DNA of 64,000 nt from Streptomyces sp. Tue 6430 (GTDB lineage: Bacteria; Actinomycetota; Actinomycetes; Streptomycetales; Streptomycetaceae): the NCBI GenBank assembly GCA_021568835.1, contig JAKGSH010000010.1:2418001-2482000 (forward strand). Reading direction: 5' to 3'. Under the pieces are notes generated by a model, which ran no database searches, was not told where the DNA came from, and saw nothing but the letters and a program-made list of their open reading frames with translations. The translations under genes and the position numbers were made by a program. Below, one piece after another: positions 32,480-41,741 of the stretch; positions within the stretch are counted from its first letter, which is position 1; every line of letters begins with the position of its first letter.

Positions 32480-34141
32480 GTGGGCAAGAGAAGGCGCGTC
32501 ACCGAACGGCGGAGCAAGCGGCCGGCCGTGGTCGGCGGCATGATCGCCGTCGTCGTCGGAGGCGCGGGCCTCGGCGGCTACGCGCTGTACGGCGGCGGAG
32601 CGGCGGCCGAGGACGGTCCGGCGGCGAAGAAGCCGCAGGTCCGGACCGGTCCGCTGGCGGCGGCCGAGGTCACCACCGCCGCCCGGGCGTTCCTGGCGGC
32701 CTGGCAGCAGGGCAAGGTCGCCGAGGCCGCCGCGGTCACCGACGATCCGGCCGCCGCCGGCGCCCTGCTCACCGGCTGGACCAAGGACGCCCGCATCACC
32801 GGCGCCACCCTCACGGCCGGCCCGCGCGCGGGCGACAAGGTGCCCTTCGCCGTGAAGGGCACGGTCACCTTCGGCAAGAACAGCAAGCCGGTGGCGTACG
32901 ACAGCGCGCTGACCGTGGTGCGGCGGGCGGAGGACGGCGAGCCGCTCGTCGACTGGCACGCGTCCGTGATCCACCCCGACCTGGCCGACGGGGACACCCT
33001 GGTGACCGGCGAGGCGGGCGATCCGCCGGTCAAGGCACTCGACCGCGACGGCGGTGAGCTGACCGCGAAGAAGTACCCGTCCCTGGGCACCGTCCTGGAC
33101 GGGCTGCGCGAGAAGTACGGCGAGAAGGCCGGCGGCACCGCCGGGATCGAGCTGCGGGTGGTCCGCGGCAAGGCGTCGAAGGCGAAGAAGGCCTCCGACA
33201 AGACGCTGGTGGAGCTGAGCGAGGGCACCCCCGGCACCGTGCGGACCACGCTGAGCCCGTCCCTGCAGGCCGCCGCGGAGAAGCAGGTCGCGGGCGCCGG
33301 GCGGGCGTCGGTCGTGGTGACCCGCGCCTCCACCGGCGAGATCCTGGCCGTGGCCAACAGCAACCCCAACTTCAACACGGCGTTCCAGGGCTCGCTGGCG
33401 CCCGGCTCCACCATGAAGGTGATCACCTCCTCGCTGCTCATCGAGAAGGGCCTGGCGTCGGCGAACAAGGCACACCCGTGCCCGAAGTACTTCAGTTACG
33501 GCGGCTGGAAGTTCCAGAACGACGACAAGTTCGAGATCAAGGGCGGCTCCTTCAAGGCGAGCTTCGCGCGCTCCTGCAACACGGCCTTCATCAGCCAGGC
33601 GGGCAAGCTCGACGACGACAGCCTGACCAAGCAGGCCCAGCAGGTCTTCGGCCTGTCGTCGAACAACTGGGCGATCGGCGTGCCGACCTTCGACGGCTCG
33701 GTGCCGGTCCAGAAGGCGGCCCAGAAGGCGGCGGAGCTGATCGGCCAGGGCGGGGTGCGGATGAACCCGCTGAACATGGCGTCGGTGGCGGCCACGGTGA
33801 AGTCGGGCACCTTCCACCAGCCGTACCTGGTCGCCCCGTCGGTCGACGGCCGCAGCCTGGCGAAGGCCCCGCGCACGATGTCCGCGGGCACGCTGTCGCA
33901 GCTGCGGGAGCTGATGAACTACACGGCCGCGCACGGCACGGCGGCCGAACCGATGGCCGGGCTCGGCCCGGACTACGGCGCCAAGACGGGCTCCGCCGAG
34001 GTCGACGGGCAGAAGGAGCCCAACGGCTGGTTCACGGCCTACCGCGGCGACCTCGCGGCGGCGGGCGTGGTGCAGCAGGGCGGTCACGGCAGCGAGTCGG
34101 CGGGCCCGATCGTGGCGGCCCTGCTGAGGGCCGGCGCCTAG
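32480..34141 (+). CDS. Penicillin-binding protein, class B transpeptidase (2 of 2)
   Basis: 553 residues, paralog of the preceding gene. A basic N-terminus (GKRRRVTERRSKRP) leads to a membrane anchor (AVVGGMIAVVVGGAGLGGYA), an NTF2-like domain and a transpeptidase with S310-x-x-K313 (PGSTMK), S365-C-N367 (RSCNTAF) and K502-T-G504 (GAKTGSAEV). All catalytic residues are present. GTG 32480 is chosen because GGAGGA lies 9 bases upstream and the frame further upstream is low-complexity. Ends convergent to the TetR gene at 34231. Confidence 0.92.
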   Translation: MGKRRRVTERRSKRPAVVGGMIAVVVGGAGLGGYALYGGGAAAEDGPAAKKPQVRTGPLAAAEVTTAARAFLAAWQQGKVAEAAAVTDDPAAAGALLTGWTKDARITGATLTAGPRAGDKVPFAVKGTVTFGKNSKPVAYDSALTVVRRAEDGEPLVDWHASVIHPDLADGDTLVTGEAGDPPVKALDRDGGELTAKKYPSLGTVLDGLREKYGEKAGGTAGIELRVVRGKASKAKKASDKTLVELSEGTPGTVRTTLSPSLQAAAEKQVAGAGRASVVVTRASTGEILAVANSNPNFNTAFQGSLAPGSTMKVITSSLLIEKGLASANKAHPCPKYFSYGGWKFQNDDKFEIKGGSFKASFARSCNTAFISQAGKLDDDSLTKQAQQVFGLSSNNWAIGVPTFDGSVPVQKAAQKAAELIGQGGVRMNPLNMASVAATVKSGTFHQPYLVAPSVDGRSLAKAPRTMSAGTLSQLRELMNYTAAHGTAAEPMAGLGPDYGAKTGSAEVDGQKEPNGWFTAYRGDLAAAGVVQQGGHGSESAGPIVAALLRAGA

Positions 34142-34230
34142 TACTCCAGCCGGACGTCTACGTTTTCGCAGGTCAGAGGTGCTGTCGTACGGGGTGGGTG
34201 CCGGCCGGTGCAGATGGGCGTCGGCCCCGT

Positions 34231-34803
34231 TCAGACGTGGGCGGCGACGAGTCGACGGGCCGCGGACTTCGCCTCCTCGACGACGGCGCGATCCTGGAGC
34301 AGGCGTCCCGAGGTCAGGGCGCCGTCGATCAGGAGGCCGATGTGCCGGGCGAGCGCGCCCGGGGCGCCCGCGCCGGCCTGCTCGCTCAGCTCGGTCAGCC
34401 AGGCCTGACGGCGCTGCGTGTGCCGCACGGTGACGGCCCGGGCCTCCGAGTCCAGATCCGCTTCGACGGCCGCGCTGACGAACGGGCACCCGAAGAAGCC
34501 GTGCCGGTCGAAGGCGTCGGTCAGTGCGTCGAACAGAGCGACGAGCTGCTCGCGGGGGTCGTCCCCGGCACGGGCGGCGGCATCCCGCAGCTGTGCCGTC
34601 CAGGAGTCGTCGGTCCTGCGCAGGTACGCGGCGACCAGCTCCTCCTTGGTGCGGAAGTGCACGTACAGCGTCGACTTCGCGACGCCCGACGCCGCGATGA
34701 CCTGGTCGATGCCGACGCCGCGCAGCCCGTTCGCGTAGAACAGCTCCGCCGCCGCACTGAGGATCCTCTCCTCGGACTTCGTCTTCCTGATCTGCGTCAC
34801 CAT
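34231..34803 (-). CDS. TetR-family repressor of a remote oxidoreductase
   Basis: 190 residues. N-terminal HTH: RILSAAAELFYANGLRGVGI, then VIAASGVAKSTLYVHFRTKE. The ligand domain carries HGFFGCPFVSAAVEADL, a pattern of TetR proteins controlling quinone/aldehyde-type oxidoreductases. The operator candidate at 34818-34844, just upstream, recurs with a 21-bp identical core in front of the oxidoreductase at 41839, so it probably represses both itself and that gene 7 kb away. First gene of the accessory island after the PBP pair. Confidence 0.88.
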   Translation of the reverse strand: MVTQIRKTKSEERILSAAAELFYANGLRGVGIDQVIAASGVAKSTLYVHFRTKEELVAAYLRRTDDSWTAQLRDAAARAGDDPREQLVALFDALTDAFDRHGFFGCPFVSAAVEADLDSEARAVTVRHTQRRQAWLTELSEQAGAGAPGALARHIGLLIDGALTSGRLLQDRAVVEEAKSAARRLVAAHV

Positions 34804-34817
34804 CAGCCTGCCTCCCT

Positions 34818-34844
34818 AATCAAACAGACTAGTTCGTCTTATTA
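34818..34844. promoter_or_regulatory. TetR operator, copy A (autoregulatory)
   Basis: Imperfect palindrome centred on ACTAGT, 14 bases upstream of the TetR start. It shares the 21-base string ending GTCTGTTTGATTA (read toward the gene) with copy B at 41742-41773. Confidence 0.75.
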
Positions 34845-34917
34845 GTGGGTGCAAGTGACCATCCAGGCAGTGGCGGGTGCCGCCCCGCAGGCCGGTGTTC
34901 CTTGTTTCGTGCGACGC

Positions 34918-35150
34918 TCAGCCCATCGGTTCGGTGGCGCCAAGATCATCGGCCGGCACGGTCCTGATCTCGGTCCGGGAGGCTGTGCCGCGCTTGGCGA
35001 AGACCTTGCGCAGGTGATACCCGACCGTGCGCGGGCTCATGAACAGCCTGCTGCCGATCTCGGGATCGGTCAGGCCCTCACCGGCGAGCCTGGTGATCTG
35101 CATCCCGGTCGCCGCCGTAATGGTGGCCACCTCCTCGCTGAGCGTGGTCG
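34918..35150 (-). pseudogene. C-terminal remnant of a LuxR-family regulator
   Basis: About 75 codons end in a LuxR HTH: ITRLAGEGLTDPEIGSRLFM, SPRTVGYHLRKVFAKRG, then ASRTEIRTVPADDLG and a stop at 34918. The large N-terminal part of a LuxR regulator is missing. Upstream the sequence switches frame into the beginning of an alpha/beta hydrolase (35151-35255). No start codon with a ribosome-binding site precedes the HTH. It looks like a deletion junction, so the gene is presumed dead. Confidence 0.7.
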
Positions 35151-35255
35151 CCCGGCGATGACGCCGTTCCAGCTCGACGACTCGGCGAACGCTCCGTGCA
35201 CGAGCACGATCGTCGGCTTGGCCGAGGTGGTCGTGGTGGTCGTGGTGATGCTCAG
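35151..35255 (-). pseudogene. N-terminal remnant of an alpha/beta hydrolase
   Basis: 35 codons read SITTTTTTTSAKPTIVLVHG then AFAESSSWNGVIAG, the standard opening of a secreted-type or esterase-like alpha/beta hydrolase (strand plus oxyanion HG). The codon at the expected start is CTG, not ATG/GTG, although GAGGAGC precedes it. The frame then runs into the LuxR remnant. The catalytic Ser, Asp and His are all absent. Confidence 0.65.
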
Positions 35256-35618
35256 GGGCTGCTCCTCTTCGTCTGCGCGGGCATGCGGCGAGCCTGCTCC
35301 GGTGTCGGGCCGCTCGCATCCGTGGGTCCCCGGTGGGAGTCCCCGGTGTCCGGGCCGGTGCTGTGGCCGGACGTCGACGTGACCCGGGAACTCGCCCACG
35401 GCTACTGGCACGGCGTGTACCGCCGCCCGTCGATCGAGGACTGACAGTCCGAGCCGTGGGGACATCGGCGGCCGCGCGGCGGGATGAGGGCGCACCGGGC
35501 ATGGACGGCCGCGGCCCGACGCCGAGCGACACCCCGTACTGCCCGCCGTGCCGTGGCCGGCTGCCGTCGCCCGGCCCGGCAAGCGTGACGCGGCGGGGGT
35601 CCGTGCCGGGAGATTCCC
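35256..35618. other. Decayed spacer, no intact gene
   Basis: 363 bases without a credible gene. On the plus strand a short frame ends with GPVLWPDVDVTRELAHGYWH then GVYRRPSIED and a stop at 35444. It reads like the C-terminus of a lost protein but matches no family I recognise. Together with the two neighbouring remnants it marks a degraded patch. Confidence 0.4.
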
Positions 35619-36722
35619 TCAGGAGGCCTGGAGTTCGAACTCCGCGCGGTCCGACGTCACGCCGTTGATCTGCAGGGCGATGGCGTGCGGGCCCGGGTGG
35701 TAGCGGCGTGTGGTGAGCAGCCGGAAGGAATGTTCCCGGGTCACCGCGATCGTCTCGTCCGGGGCGAGGGTGCGGGTCGTGAGCTTGAACGTCCTGGTGC
35801 TCTGCGAGCCGTTGGCCCTGTGGTGGTGGACCACGTAGTCGATCGCCAGCCGAGCGTCCTCGGCGCCGGTGTTGCGGATGGTCGCGGTGAAGCGGACGCT
35901 CCCGCCGAACGGAACACGGGTGCGGTCGAGCACGGGTCCGTCGATCTCGAGTGTCGCCGGAGCGAAGCCGAGCAGTTCGAGGGCGCCGGGGTGCCCGCGT
36001 TTGACGAGCGTGCGCAGTCCGTGGCGCACCAGCCGTCCCGTCGTCGGGGCGGGGGTGTCCAGCCAGCGCCGGGCGGTGGCCACGACGAGGTCGGCGTGGT
36101 CACGGCTGAGGTCATTGAGGTGATTGGCGACGGATCGCCGGACGTACTCGCTGTCGTCGCGGTGGAGGGCGTCGAGGACGGGTACGGTCGCGCCGGGGCG
36201 GGCGATGAGCTCCGGCACCCGGACCGACCAGGGCAGGTAGGGCCGGGTGCCCTCCGAGGCGAGGCGGCGCACATCGGCGTCGGGTGACGCCGTCCATCCG
36301 GCGATGATCCCGAGCGCCCGGTCCAGGTCGTTCCGCAGCAGGATGCGCAGGGCGAACTCGGAGGTCAGCCGTCCGGTGAGGTCGGCCAGAAGGGCCATCG
36401 CGTCGTCGAAGGCGGCGTCGGTGCCCTCGGCCACGGCCTTCGTGGCGACGGCACTCGCGACCGGCCAGATGAGCCACCCGCCGAACTCCGGTACGCCGTC
36501 CCGGGCGGCCCGCACCACGCGCGCCAGCCCGGCGTATCCACCCGGTATGTCAGCGAGGAGGGCATCGCGCAGCAGGTCGGACCGTTCGCGCAGCGGGAGC
36601 GGGTCGAGCTGCCGTGCGGCCGCCCGCAGTGCGGCGGTTTCCGCACCGGGCAACGCGGTGCGGACGGCCCGGGTCAGCAACCGCGCGGTGTGGCCGTTGA
36701 CGAGTTCGTCGGCGAAGGGCAT
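35619..36722 (-). CDS. DNA alkylation repair-like HEAT-repeat protein
   Basis: 367 residues. HEAT-like helical repeats of the AlkC/AlkD type (ARVVRAARDGVPEFGGWLIW, DLDRALGIIAGWTASPDADV, then RRLASEGTRPYLPWSVRVPE and YVRRSVANHLNDLSRDHADL) form the alkylbase-glycosylase fold. A C-terminal Ig-like domain (VPFGGSVRFTATIRNTGAED) is also typical of the longer AlkC-type members. It would excise alkylated purines. ATG 36722 lies 8 bases after GGGAGG; an ATG at 36731 abuts that site and is unlikely. A monooxygenase-like gene lies 20 bases upstream. Confidence 0.85.
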   Translation of the reverse strand: MPFADELVNGHTARLLTRAVRTALPGAETAALRAAARQLDPLPLRERSDLLRDALLADIPGGYAGLARVVRAARDGVPEFGGWLIWPVASAVATKAVAEGTDAAFDDAMALLADLTGRLTSEFALRILLRNDLDRALGIIAGWTASPDADVRRLASEGTRPYLPWSVRVPELIARPGATVPVLDALHRDDSEYVRRSVANHLNDLSRDHADLVVATARRWLDTPAPTTGRLVRHGLRTLVKRGHPGALELLGFAPATLEIDGPVLDRTRVPFGGSVRFTATIRNTGAEDARLAIDYVVHHHRANGSQSTRTFKLTTRTLAPDETIAVTREHSFRLLTTRRYHPGPHAIALQINGVTSDRAEFELQAS

Positions 36723-36742
36723 GGTCGTCATCCTCCCGGTGG

Positions 36743-37048
36743 TCAGGGCTCGACGTGCTCGAGCACGGTCGTGAACTGCCAGTCGACGGTGCTGTGGTCG
36801 ATCGCGTCGTGCACGGGGGATCCGCCCATCTCGCCGGTGATCCCGGCGGCTCCGGAGCGGGCGTGCTCGATGCTGTCGTAGGCGACGATGTCGAGGACCG
36901 TGCCGTCGTCGCGCACGACGATCCGGCGCCACCGGAAGCCGGGCCGGCCCTTGAGGTACTCGTTGATGTCCGCGTTGGCCGCGACGAAGTCCTCGGGCAT
37001 GAGGCCGGGCGCGGGGCGGAGACTGGTCACTTCGAGGATCTCGGGCAT
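36743..37048 (-). CDS. Small dimeric alpha/beta-barrel-like protein
   Basis: 101 residues: MPEILEVTSLRPAPGLMPED, FVAANADINEYLKGRPGFRW, then RRIVVRDDGTVLDIVAYDSI and a C-terminal TVDWQFTTVLEHVEP. The strand-helix-strand layout with GFxWRRI resembles antibiotic-biosynthesis-monooxygenase or stress-responsive alpha/beta-barrel proteins that act on small aromatic or hydrophobic compounds. No catalytic residue can be named. AAGGA precedes ATG 37048. Co-directional with and 20 bases from the DNA-repair gene, so probably one transcript. Confidence 0.75.
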   Translation of the reverse strand: MPEILEVTSLRPAPGLMPEDFVAANADINEYLKGRPGFRWRRIVVRDDGTVLDIVAYDSIEHARSGAAGITGEMGGSPVHDAIDHSTVDWQFTTVLEHVEP

Positions 37049-37215
37049 GCCGGGTGTCCTTTCCGATGGAGGGGTGGGCCGCGGCCCGGCGGGTGCCGTC
37101 CGCCGGGCCTCTTGCTTGCTCGAGCGTGCAGCACTGGTCGGCGGGCGGGAAGGCAGTGACCACCTGGGTGTACGGCACCCAGGAAGCGCCCGCGAGCCGG
37201 GCGGGGCTGCGGTGC

Positions 37216-38043
37216 TCAGCCCCGCTCCGCCATCGAAGCCAGGTACGTCAGGGCCTGTTCGCTGCGGCTCCCGGGCTCGGGTGTGCCGACGAGCAGCTGC
37301 TGCCCGGGAGCGTCGACCACGTCGAACGTCTGGTAGGTCAGCTCGATGCGGCCGGCTTCGGGGTGGACGAACACCTTGAACGCCCGGGTGAGGCCCGCGA
37401 CGTCGTGGTCGGCCCACAGCGTGCGGAACTCCGTTGAGGCCTCGCCGAGTTCGGTGACGAGGCCGGTGATGTCCGCGTCGTCCGGGAAGCGTCCCGCGTT
37501 CAGGCGCAGTGCGTACACGGTGCTGCGGCGCAGCAGCTCCCGTTCGGCGAAGACCGCCTTCGCCCGCGGGTGAGTGAACAGGATGCGTGGCATGTTCCGC
37601 TCGGTGCCGAACGGTGCCAGCAGCGCGTCGGCGATCGCGTTGGCCGCGAGCACGTCGAAGGCCGGCCCGAGCACGTACGCCGCCGCCCGGGGAAAGGCAT
37701 CCAGCAGGCGCAGCAGCGAGGGGTGCACGAGGTCCCGCGAGCTGTCCGGACGCAGCCGGGGGTTCAGCCCCGCCAGCCGGAACAGGTGCTCACGCGCCTC
37801 AGGCGCGAGGCGCAGCGCGTGTCCGAGGGCCCCGAGCACCTGCGCGGACGGATTGCGCTCCCGCCCCTGCTCGAGCCGGGCGTAGTAGTCGGCGCTGACC
37901 CCGGCGAGCACGGCCACCTCCTCGCGCCGCAGACCGCGCACGCGCCGCCCGGAGACACCGCCGGACAGCCCGGCGTCGGCCGGCTCCACCCGCGAGCGGC
38001 TCGCGCGGAGGAACACGCCGAGCTCGTTGTCCCGTGGCGTCAT
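37216..38043 (-). CDS. XRE-family regulator with MmyB-like ligand domain
   Basis: 275 residues. The HTH is LGVFLRASRSRVEPADAGLS, then GLRREEVAVLAGVSADYYAR and LEQGRERNPSAQVL. A MmyB/PAS-like ligand domain follows (AYVLGPAFDVLAANAIADAL, NMPRILFTHPRAKAVF). These regulators commonly control an adjacent SDR or hydrolase gene; here an NTF2-like gene (38143) and an SDR (38845) lie next to it. ATG 38043 gives the family start MTPRDNELGVFL. The ligand may be a fatty acid, as in MmyB (family knowledge). Confidence 0.88.
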   Translation of the reverse strand: MTPRDNELGVFLRASRSRVEPADAGLSGGVSGRRVRGLRREEVAVLAGVSADYYARLEQGRERNPSAQVLGALGHALRLAPEAREHLFRLAGLNPRLRPDSSRDLVHPSLLRLLDAFPRAAAYVLGPAFDVLAANAIADALLAPFGTERNMPRILFTHPRAKAVFAERELLRRSTVYALRLNAGRFPDDADITGLVTELGEASTEFRTLWADHDVAGLTRAFKVFVHPEAGRIELTYQTFDVVDAPGQQLLVGTPEPGSRSEQALTYLASMAERG

Positions 38044-38142
38044 GACCCCGATGCTAGCCGCGCTCGCCGGTTCGGCGATCCGGTGGTCCGGGACCGTCAA
38101 CCAGGTGATCACGGACGGCCTGCCGTCCGCGTGGCGCCCCGG

Positions 38143-38631
38143 TCAGACGCCAGGAACGACATAGGGCATGTCCAGCAGGATGCGGTGCCCGACGATCTTC
38201 CACTCGCCGTCGATCCGGCGCAGGTCGGTGTCGTAGTACCCGGACTCGATCGGCTGCACGGTGCCCTGGGAGCCGAAGGCGCCGTCCGCCCAGCCCTCCT
38301 CGGGGCGCGCGGCCGCCTGGATGCGGAAGACGATGAACTGGGCGTTCATGTGGGCTCGGTCACCGTCGACCTCGATGATGTGGTCGGCGGTCACATGGTG
38401 GCTGGAGCCGCCCGCCGGATGCGGGGCCATGTAGTGGTCCACCGCGTACGCCACGGCGGCGCCGCCGATCAGCGGCGGCGCGACCGGCTCGTGGCCGCCG
38501 GAATCCGTCTTGGAGAAGCTCTGCACAACGGCGTCGTCGGTGAACAGGGCGCCCTGTGCCTTTCCGGCACGCTGGTCCGTGGCCCGCACATAGCGCGCCA
38601 GAACCTCCTGGATCCTGCGCTCCTCGCTCAT
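38143..38631 (-). CDS. SnoaL/NTF2-like protein
   Basis: 162 residues starting MSEERRIQEVLARYVRATDQ. The alpha+beta cone fold of SnoaL-like proteins is visible: an N-terminal helix, ALFTDDAVV, a SSHHVTADHIIEVDGDRAHM strand, then YYDTDLRRIDGEWKIVGHRI. Members bind or isomerise small molecules, often with nearby SDRs. Transcribed divergently from the SDR at 38845, with the start codons 213 bases apart. The substrate is unknown. Confidence 0.82.
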   Translation of the reverse strand: MSEERRIQEVLARYVRATDQRAGKAQGALFTDDAVVQSFSKTDSGGHEPVAPPLIGGAAVAYAVDHYMAPHPAGGSSHHVTADHIIEVDGDRAHMNAQFIVFRIQAAARPEEGWADGAFGSQGTVQPIESGYYDTDLRRIDGEWKIVGHRILLDMPYVVPGV

Positions 38632-38844
38632 GGCCGCCCTTCCGTGTCGCGCTGCGGGTCCCCTTCGGGCTCCGGCCGGGGCTTCGCACCGGCACCACCA
38701 GCTTCCGTCGAAGTCCGGTGCCGAAGAAGGGTGCGTGAGCCCGGGTGTGGGGCACCCAGGCTCACGCATCCTTCCCCGGTTCGGCCCGATGCGATGAGGT
38801 CGAAGGCACGGCGGGTACGCCGGTACACGGATGATGGAGAACTC

Positions 38845-39582
38845 ATGAGCATGCCGGCACCATCGAAGGTCGTCCTGATCACCGGCGCCAGCAGCGGCAT
38901 CGGCGCGGCCACCGCCCGCCGACTGGCCGGGCTCGGCCACCGTGTGCTCCTCGGCGCCCGCCGGACCGACCGCCTGGCCGCCCTCGCCGGTGAGCTGCGT
39001 GCGGCCGGCGCCTCGGTCGCCCACCGCGAGCTGGACGTGACCAGCCTGGACTCCGTGCGCGCCTTCGCGGCCGCCGGCGTGGAGGAGTACGGCGGTATCG
39101 ACGTGCTGATCAACAACGCCGGCGTGATGCCGCTGTCACCGATCGAGGACCTGCGTGTCGCCGAGTGGGAGCAGATGATCGACGTCAACCTGCGCGGCGT
39201 GCTCCACGGGATCGCCGCGGTCCTCCCTCAGATGCGGCGGCAGGCGGGCGGCCACATCGTCAACGTGTCGTCGGTGTCGGGGCACCGGGTGGATCCGACC
39301 GCCGCCGTCTACAGTGCCACCAAGTTCGCCGTGGCGGCCGTGTCGGAGGGGCTGCGGCAGGAGAGCCGGGACATCCGGGTCACCGTCGTCAGCCCCGGAT
39401 TCACACAGAGCGAGCTGACGGACCGCGGTGGCTCGCCGCAAGCCCAGAGCGCCGCCCGCGCGGCGGCTGAGCAACTGGCGATTCCCGCCTCGGCCATCGC
39501 AGACGCCATCGCCTTCGCCATCGACCAGCCGGCGAACGTCGACGTCAACGAACTGATCGTGCGTCCCACCGCACAGGGCTGA
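38845..39582 (+). CDS. Short-chain dehydrogenase/reductase (classical SDR)
   Basis: 245 residues. The NAD(P)-binding loop TGASSGIG is at about 13-20, followed by an Arg-containing strand (LLGARRTDRL, suggesting NADP). Also seen are NNAGVMPL, the catalytic Ser in NVSSVSGHRV, and Y-x-x-x-K in VYSATKFAV. It resembles clavulanate-dehydrogenase-like SDRs of actinobacteria. ATG 38845 follows GGAG by 6 bases. The divergent SnoaL-like gene and nearby XRE regulator suggest one inducible set; the substrate is unknown. Confidence 0.9.
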   Translation: MSMPAPSKVVLITGASSGIGAATARRLAGLGHRVLLGARRTDRLAALAGELRAAGASVAHRELDVTSLDSVRAFAAAGVEEYGGIDVLINNAGVMPLSPIEDLRVAEWEQMIDVNLRGVLHGIAAVLPQMRRQAGGHIVNVSSVSGHRVDPTAAVYSATKFAVAAVSEGLRQESRDIRVTVVSPGFTQSELTDRGGSPQAQSAARAAAEQLAIPASAIADAIAFAIDQPANVDVNELIVRPTAQG

Positions 39583-39822
39583 CGCCCCAGGCCGTTGTGT
39601 GCCCGGCGGCGGGACGGTGGGCGGTGACGTCGGTGGTCCGCAGGACGAGCCTCGGCCATGGGCCGCCACAGGATGCGGCTGAGGCTGCAGGATCGCTCAC
39701 CATGTTCGCCGTTCGCGCGGAATCCGACCGCGGTCCGGGCCACTGACGGCCCTCACCGCCTGGACGGCGGCAGGCTCGTTCCGTACCTCGCAGTGCATGA
39801 CCGCGACCGGAGGAACCCCGCC

Positions 39823-40614
39823 ATGTCACCCACCGACTGCCAGTTGCTCGATCCGATGGCCGATGCTGTCCACGCCGTCGGCGCGCTGCTGCGCGCACTC
39901 GACCTGCCTTCCGAACCGCCCCGGGACCGGGACGAGTTCCTGCTCCGCTTCTCGGCCGTCGACGAGCTCGCGCTGGCCCTGATGCGCGAGCTCCTCGGGC
40001 CACTGCGGCCCGGGGCCGTGTGGGCCGAGGAACTGAACACCCGGCTGCCCGAACAAGGGGAGGTGTGGGTGGCCGACGCCGTGGACGGCGCGGTGCAACT
40101 CCTGCAGGGACTACCGCACTGGTGCGTCTCGCTCACCCTGGTGCGGGAGCGCCGGGCGGTGGCCGCGGTGCTGCACAGCCCGTTGCTCGGCGAGACCTGC
40201 ACTGCGGCTTTCGGCGGCGGCGCCCGGCGTGACGGGAGACTGATGCGCCCCTCAGGCAAGCGCACACTCGACGCCGCCCTGCTGGGCACCAGCCAGCCGC
40301 CGGGCATCGCCCGCGAGCCCGAGGCCGTACAGGGCGCCGGCCGGTCCCTGAGCGCGCTGCTTCCGCACGTGGGCGCGGTCCGCAATCTCGGCGCCACTTC
40401 CTGGCAGATCGCCGACACGGCAGCCGGCCGGATGGACGGCTTCTGGCAGTACGGCATCGACGACACCAACCTGATCGGCCCCGCCCTGATCGCCGCGGAG
40501 GCCGGCCTGTCCGTCACCGACCTCGCCGGGCGGCCATGGCGGGCCGGCGCCGACGGCTTCCTCGCCGCGCCGCAGCCGCTGCATCCCCTGATCCTCGACA
40601 CGATCCTCGACTGA
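39823..40614 (+). CDS. Inositol monophosphatase-family protein
   Basis: 263 residues. The Mg-binding residues of the family can be traced: AEELN (Glu pair), WVADAVDGAVQLLQG (D-x-x-D-G, although the usual DPIDGT is AVDGA), and the late Asp in YGIDDTNLIGPALIAAEAGL. The middle and C-terminal parts are conserved. The substrate could be inositol phosphate or another phospho-sugar; the degenerate DxxDGT motif leaves this open. Ribosome-binding site CCGGAGG before ATG 39823. The Lrp gene starts 19 bases downstream, so they are likely co-transcribed. Confidence 0.82.
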   Translation: MSPTDCQLLDPMADAVHAVGALLRALDLPSEPPRDRDEFLLRFSAVDELALALMRELLGPLRPGAVWAEELNTRLPEQGEVWVADAVDGAVQLLQGLPHWCVSLTLVRERRAVAAVLHSPLLGETCTAAFGGGARRDGRLMRPSGKRTLDAALLGTSQPPGIAREPEAVQGAGRSLSALLPHVGAVRNLGATSWQIADTAAGRMDGFWQYGIDDTNLIGPALIAAEAGLSVTDLAGRPWRAGADGFLAAPQPLHPLILDTILD

Positions 40615-40633
40615 CCCCGACACACTCCACGCT

Positions 40634-41617
40634 GTGAAGCACAACGGAACCAACCACGGCGGCGCCTTCGGCCCCGGTGACACAGACGTCCTGTCGACCG
40701 CCGACCAGCGCCTGATCGCCGCCCTGCAATGCGACGGCCGCGCGGCCGCGGAACGGGTGGCGGACGTACTCGGCATGAGCACGCGCGAGGTGCACCGGCG
40801 GCTCGGCGCCCTGACCCGCCAGGGCACCGTCCGCATCCGCGGCCGCCTGACGCAGCCCCCGGACCTGGGAGCGGTACAGCTCCGCATCCGCGTGCTGCGC
40901 GGCAGGCTCGGGCAGATCGTCGCGGCGCTCGCCGCCCGGGACGACATTCCGTTTCTGGACGTGTCCGCCGCGGGGGACGAGATCTACGCCATCCAGTTCA
41001 CCCGCGGGTCCGCCACGCAGCGCAACCGCCTGCTCTTCGAGCAACTGCCTGCTACCAGCGCCGTCACCTCGGTAGAGGCGCAGACAGTGCTGCACGCCTT
41101 CCGCCAGGCCCACGAGTGGCGGCTGGACATGCTCGACCCGGCCGAGCGGCGGGCGCTCACCCCGCCGCGCGTCGCCCCGGCGTGGCGGGAGTGGGACGAG
41201 ACCGACCGGGCCATCGCAGCCGCCCTGGCCGAGGACGGCCGGTCGTCCGCGTCGGTTGTCGCCGAGCGCACCGGTCACCCGGCCTCAACGGTCCGCCGGC
41301 GTCTGGCCGCGCTGCTCGCCGGGGGCCTGCTGCGCACAGAGGTCCTGGTCGACCCCAGGCGTCTGGGCCTGCACGTCGACGCCAACGTGTGGCTGCAGGT
41401 CCCGCCCGACCGGCTGGACGCGGCGGGCCGCACCCTCGCCGCGCACCCGGCCGTGCACGGCGCACTGGCAGGCACCGGGCGAAGCAACCTCTCTCTTGCG
41501 CTGTGGGTGCCGGACACCGCCGCCCTGTACCGCTTCCTCAGCGAGGACCTCACCGGGCTGGGCATCACCGCAGCCGAGACCTTCCTGGTCGGCCGCGCCG
41601 TCAAGCGCCCCGGGTGA
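40634..41617 (+). CDS. Double-length Lrp/AsnC-family regulator
   Basis: 327 residues, twice the usual Lrp length. The first HTH (LSTADQRLIAALQCDGRAAA, VADVLGMSTREVHRRLGAL) is followed by an RAM-like ligand domain, then a second HTH (WDETDRAIAAALAEDGRSSA, AERTGHPASTVRRRLAAL) and a second RAM-like half. Such tandem fusions are a known actinobacterial form. GTG 40634 gives the only sensible start. Likely coupled with the phosphatase upstream; effector unknown. Confidence 0.88.
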   Translation: MKHNGTNHGGAFGPGDTDVLSTADQRLIAALQCDGRAAAERVADVLGMSTREVHRRLGALTRQGTVRIRGRLTQPPDLGAVQLRIRVLRGRLGQIVAALAARDDIPFLDVSAAGDEIYAIQFTRGSATQRNRLLFEQLPATSAVTSVEAQTVLHAFRQAHEWRLDMLDPAERRALTPPRVAPAWREWDETDRAIAAALAEDGRSSASVVAERTGHPASTVRRRLAALLAGGLLRTEVLVDPRRLGLHVDANVWLQVPPDRLDAAGRTLAAHPAVHGALAGTGRSNLSLALWVPDTAALYRFLSEDLTGLGITAAETFLVGRAVKRPG

Positions 41618-41741
41618 GGAGCGATGGCGGGTGGGCTGGGCCGGCCCTGATCCCCGCCCTCGTCCTCCCGCCGCACGTCCATGGCGGCGTGCTCCGCCCC
41701 TTCCTCAGCGCCTCCCGATCGGGCACGCCTCACTTGCCCGG

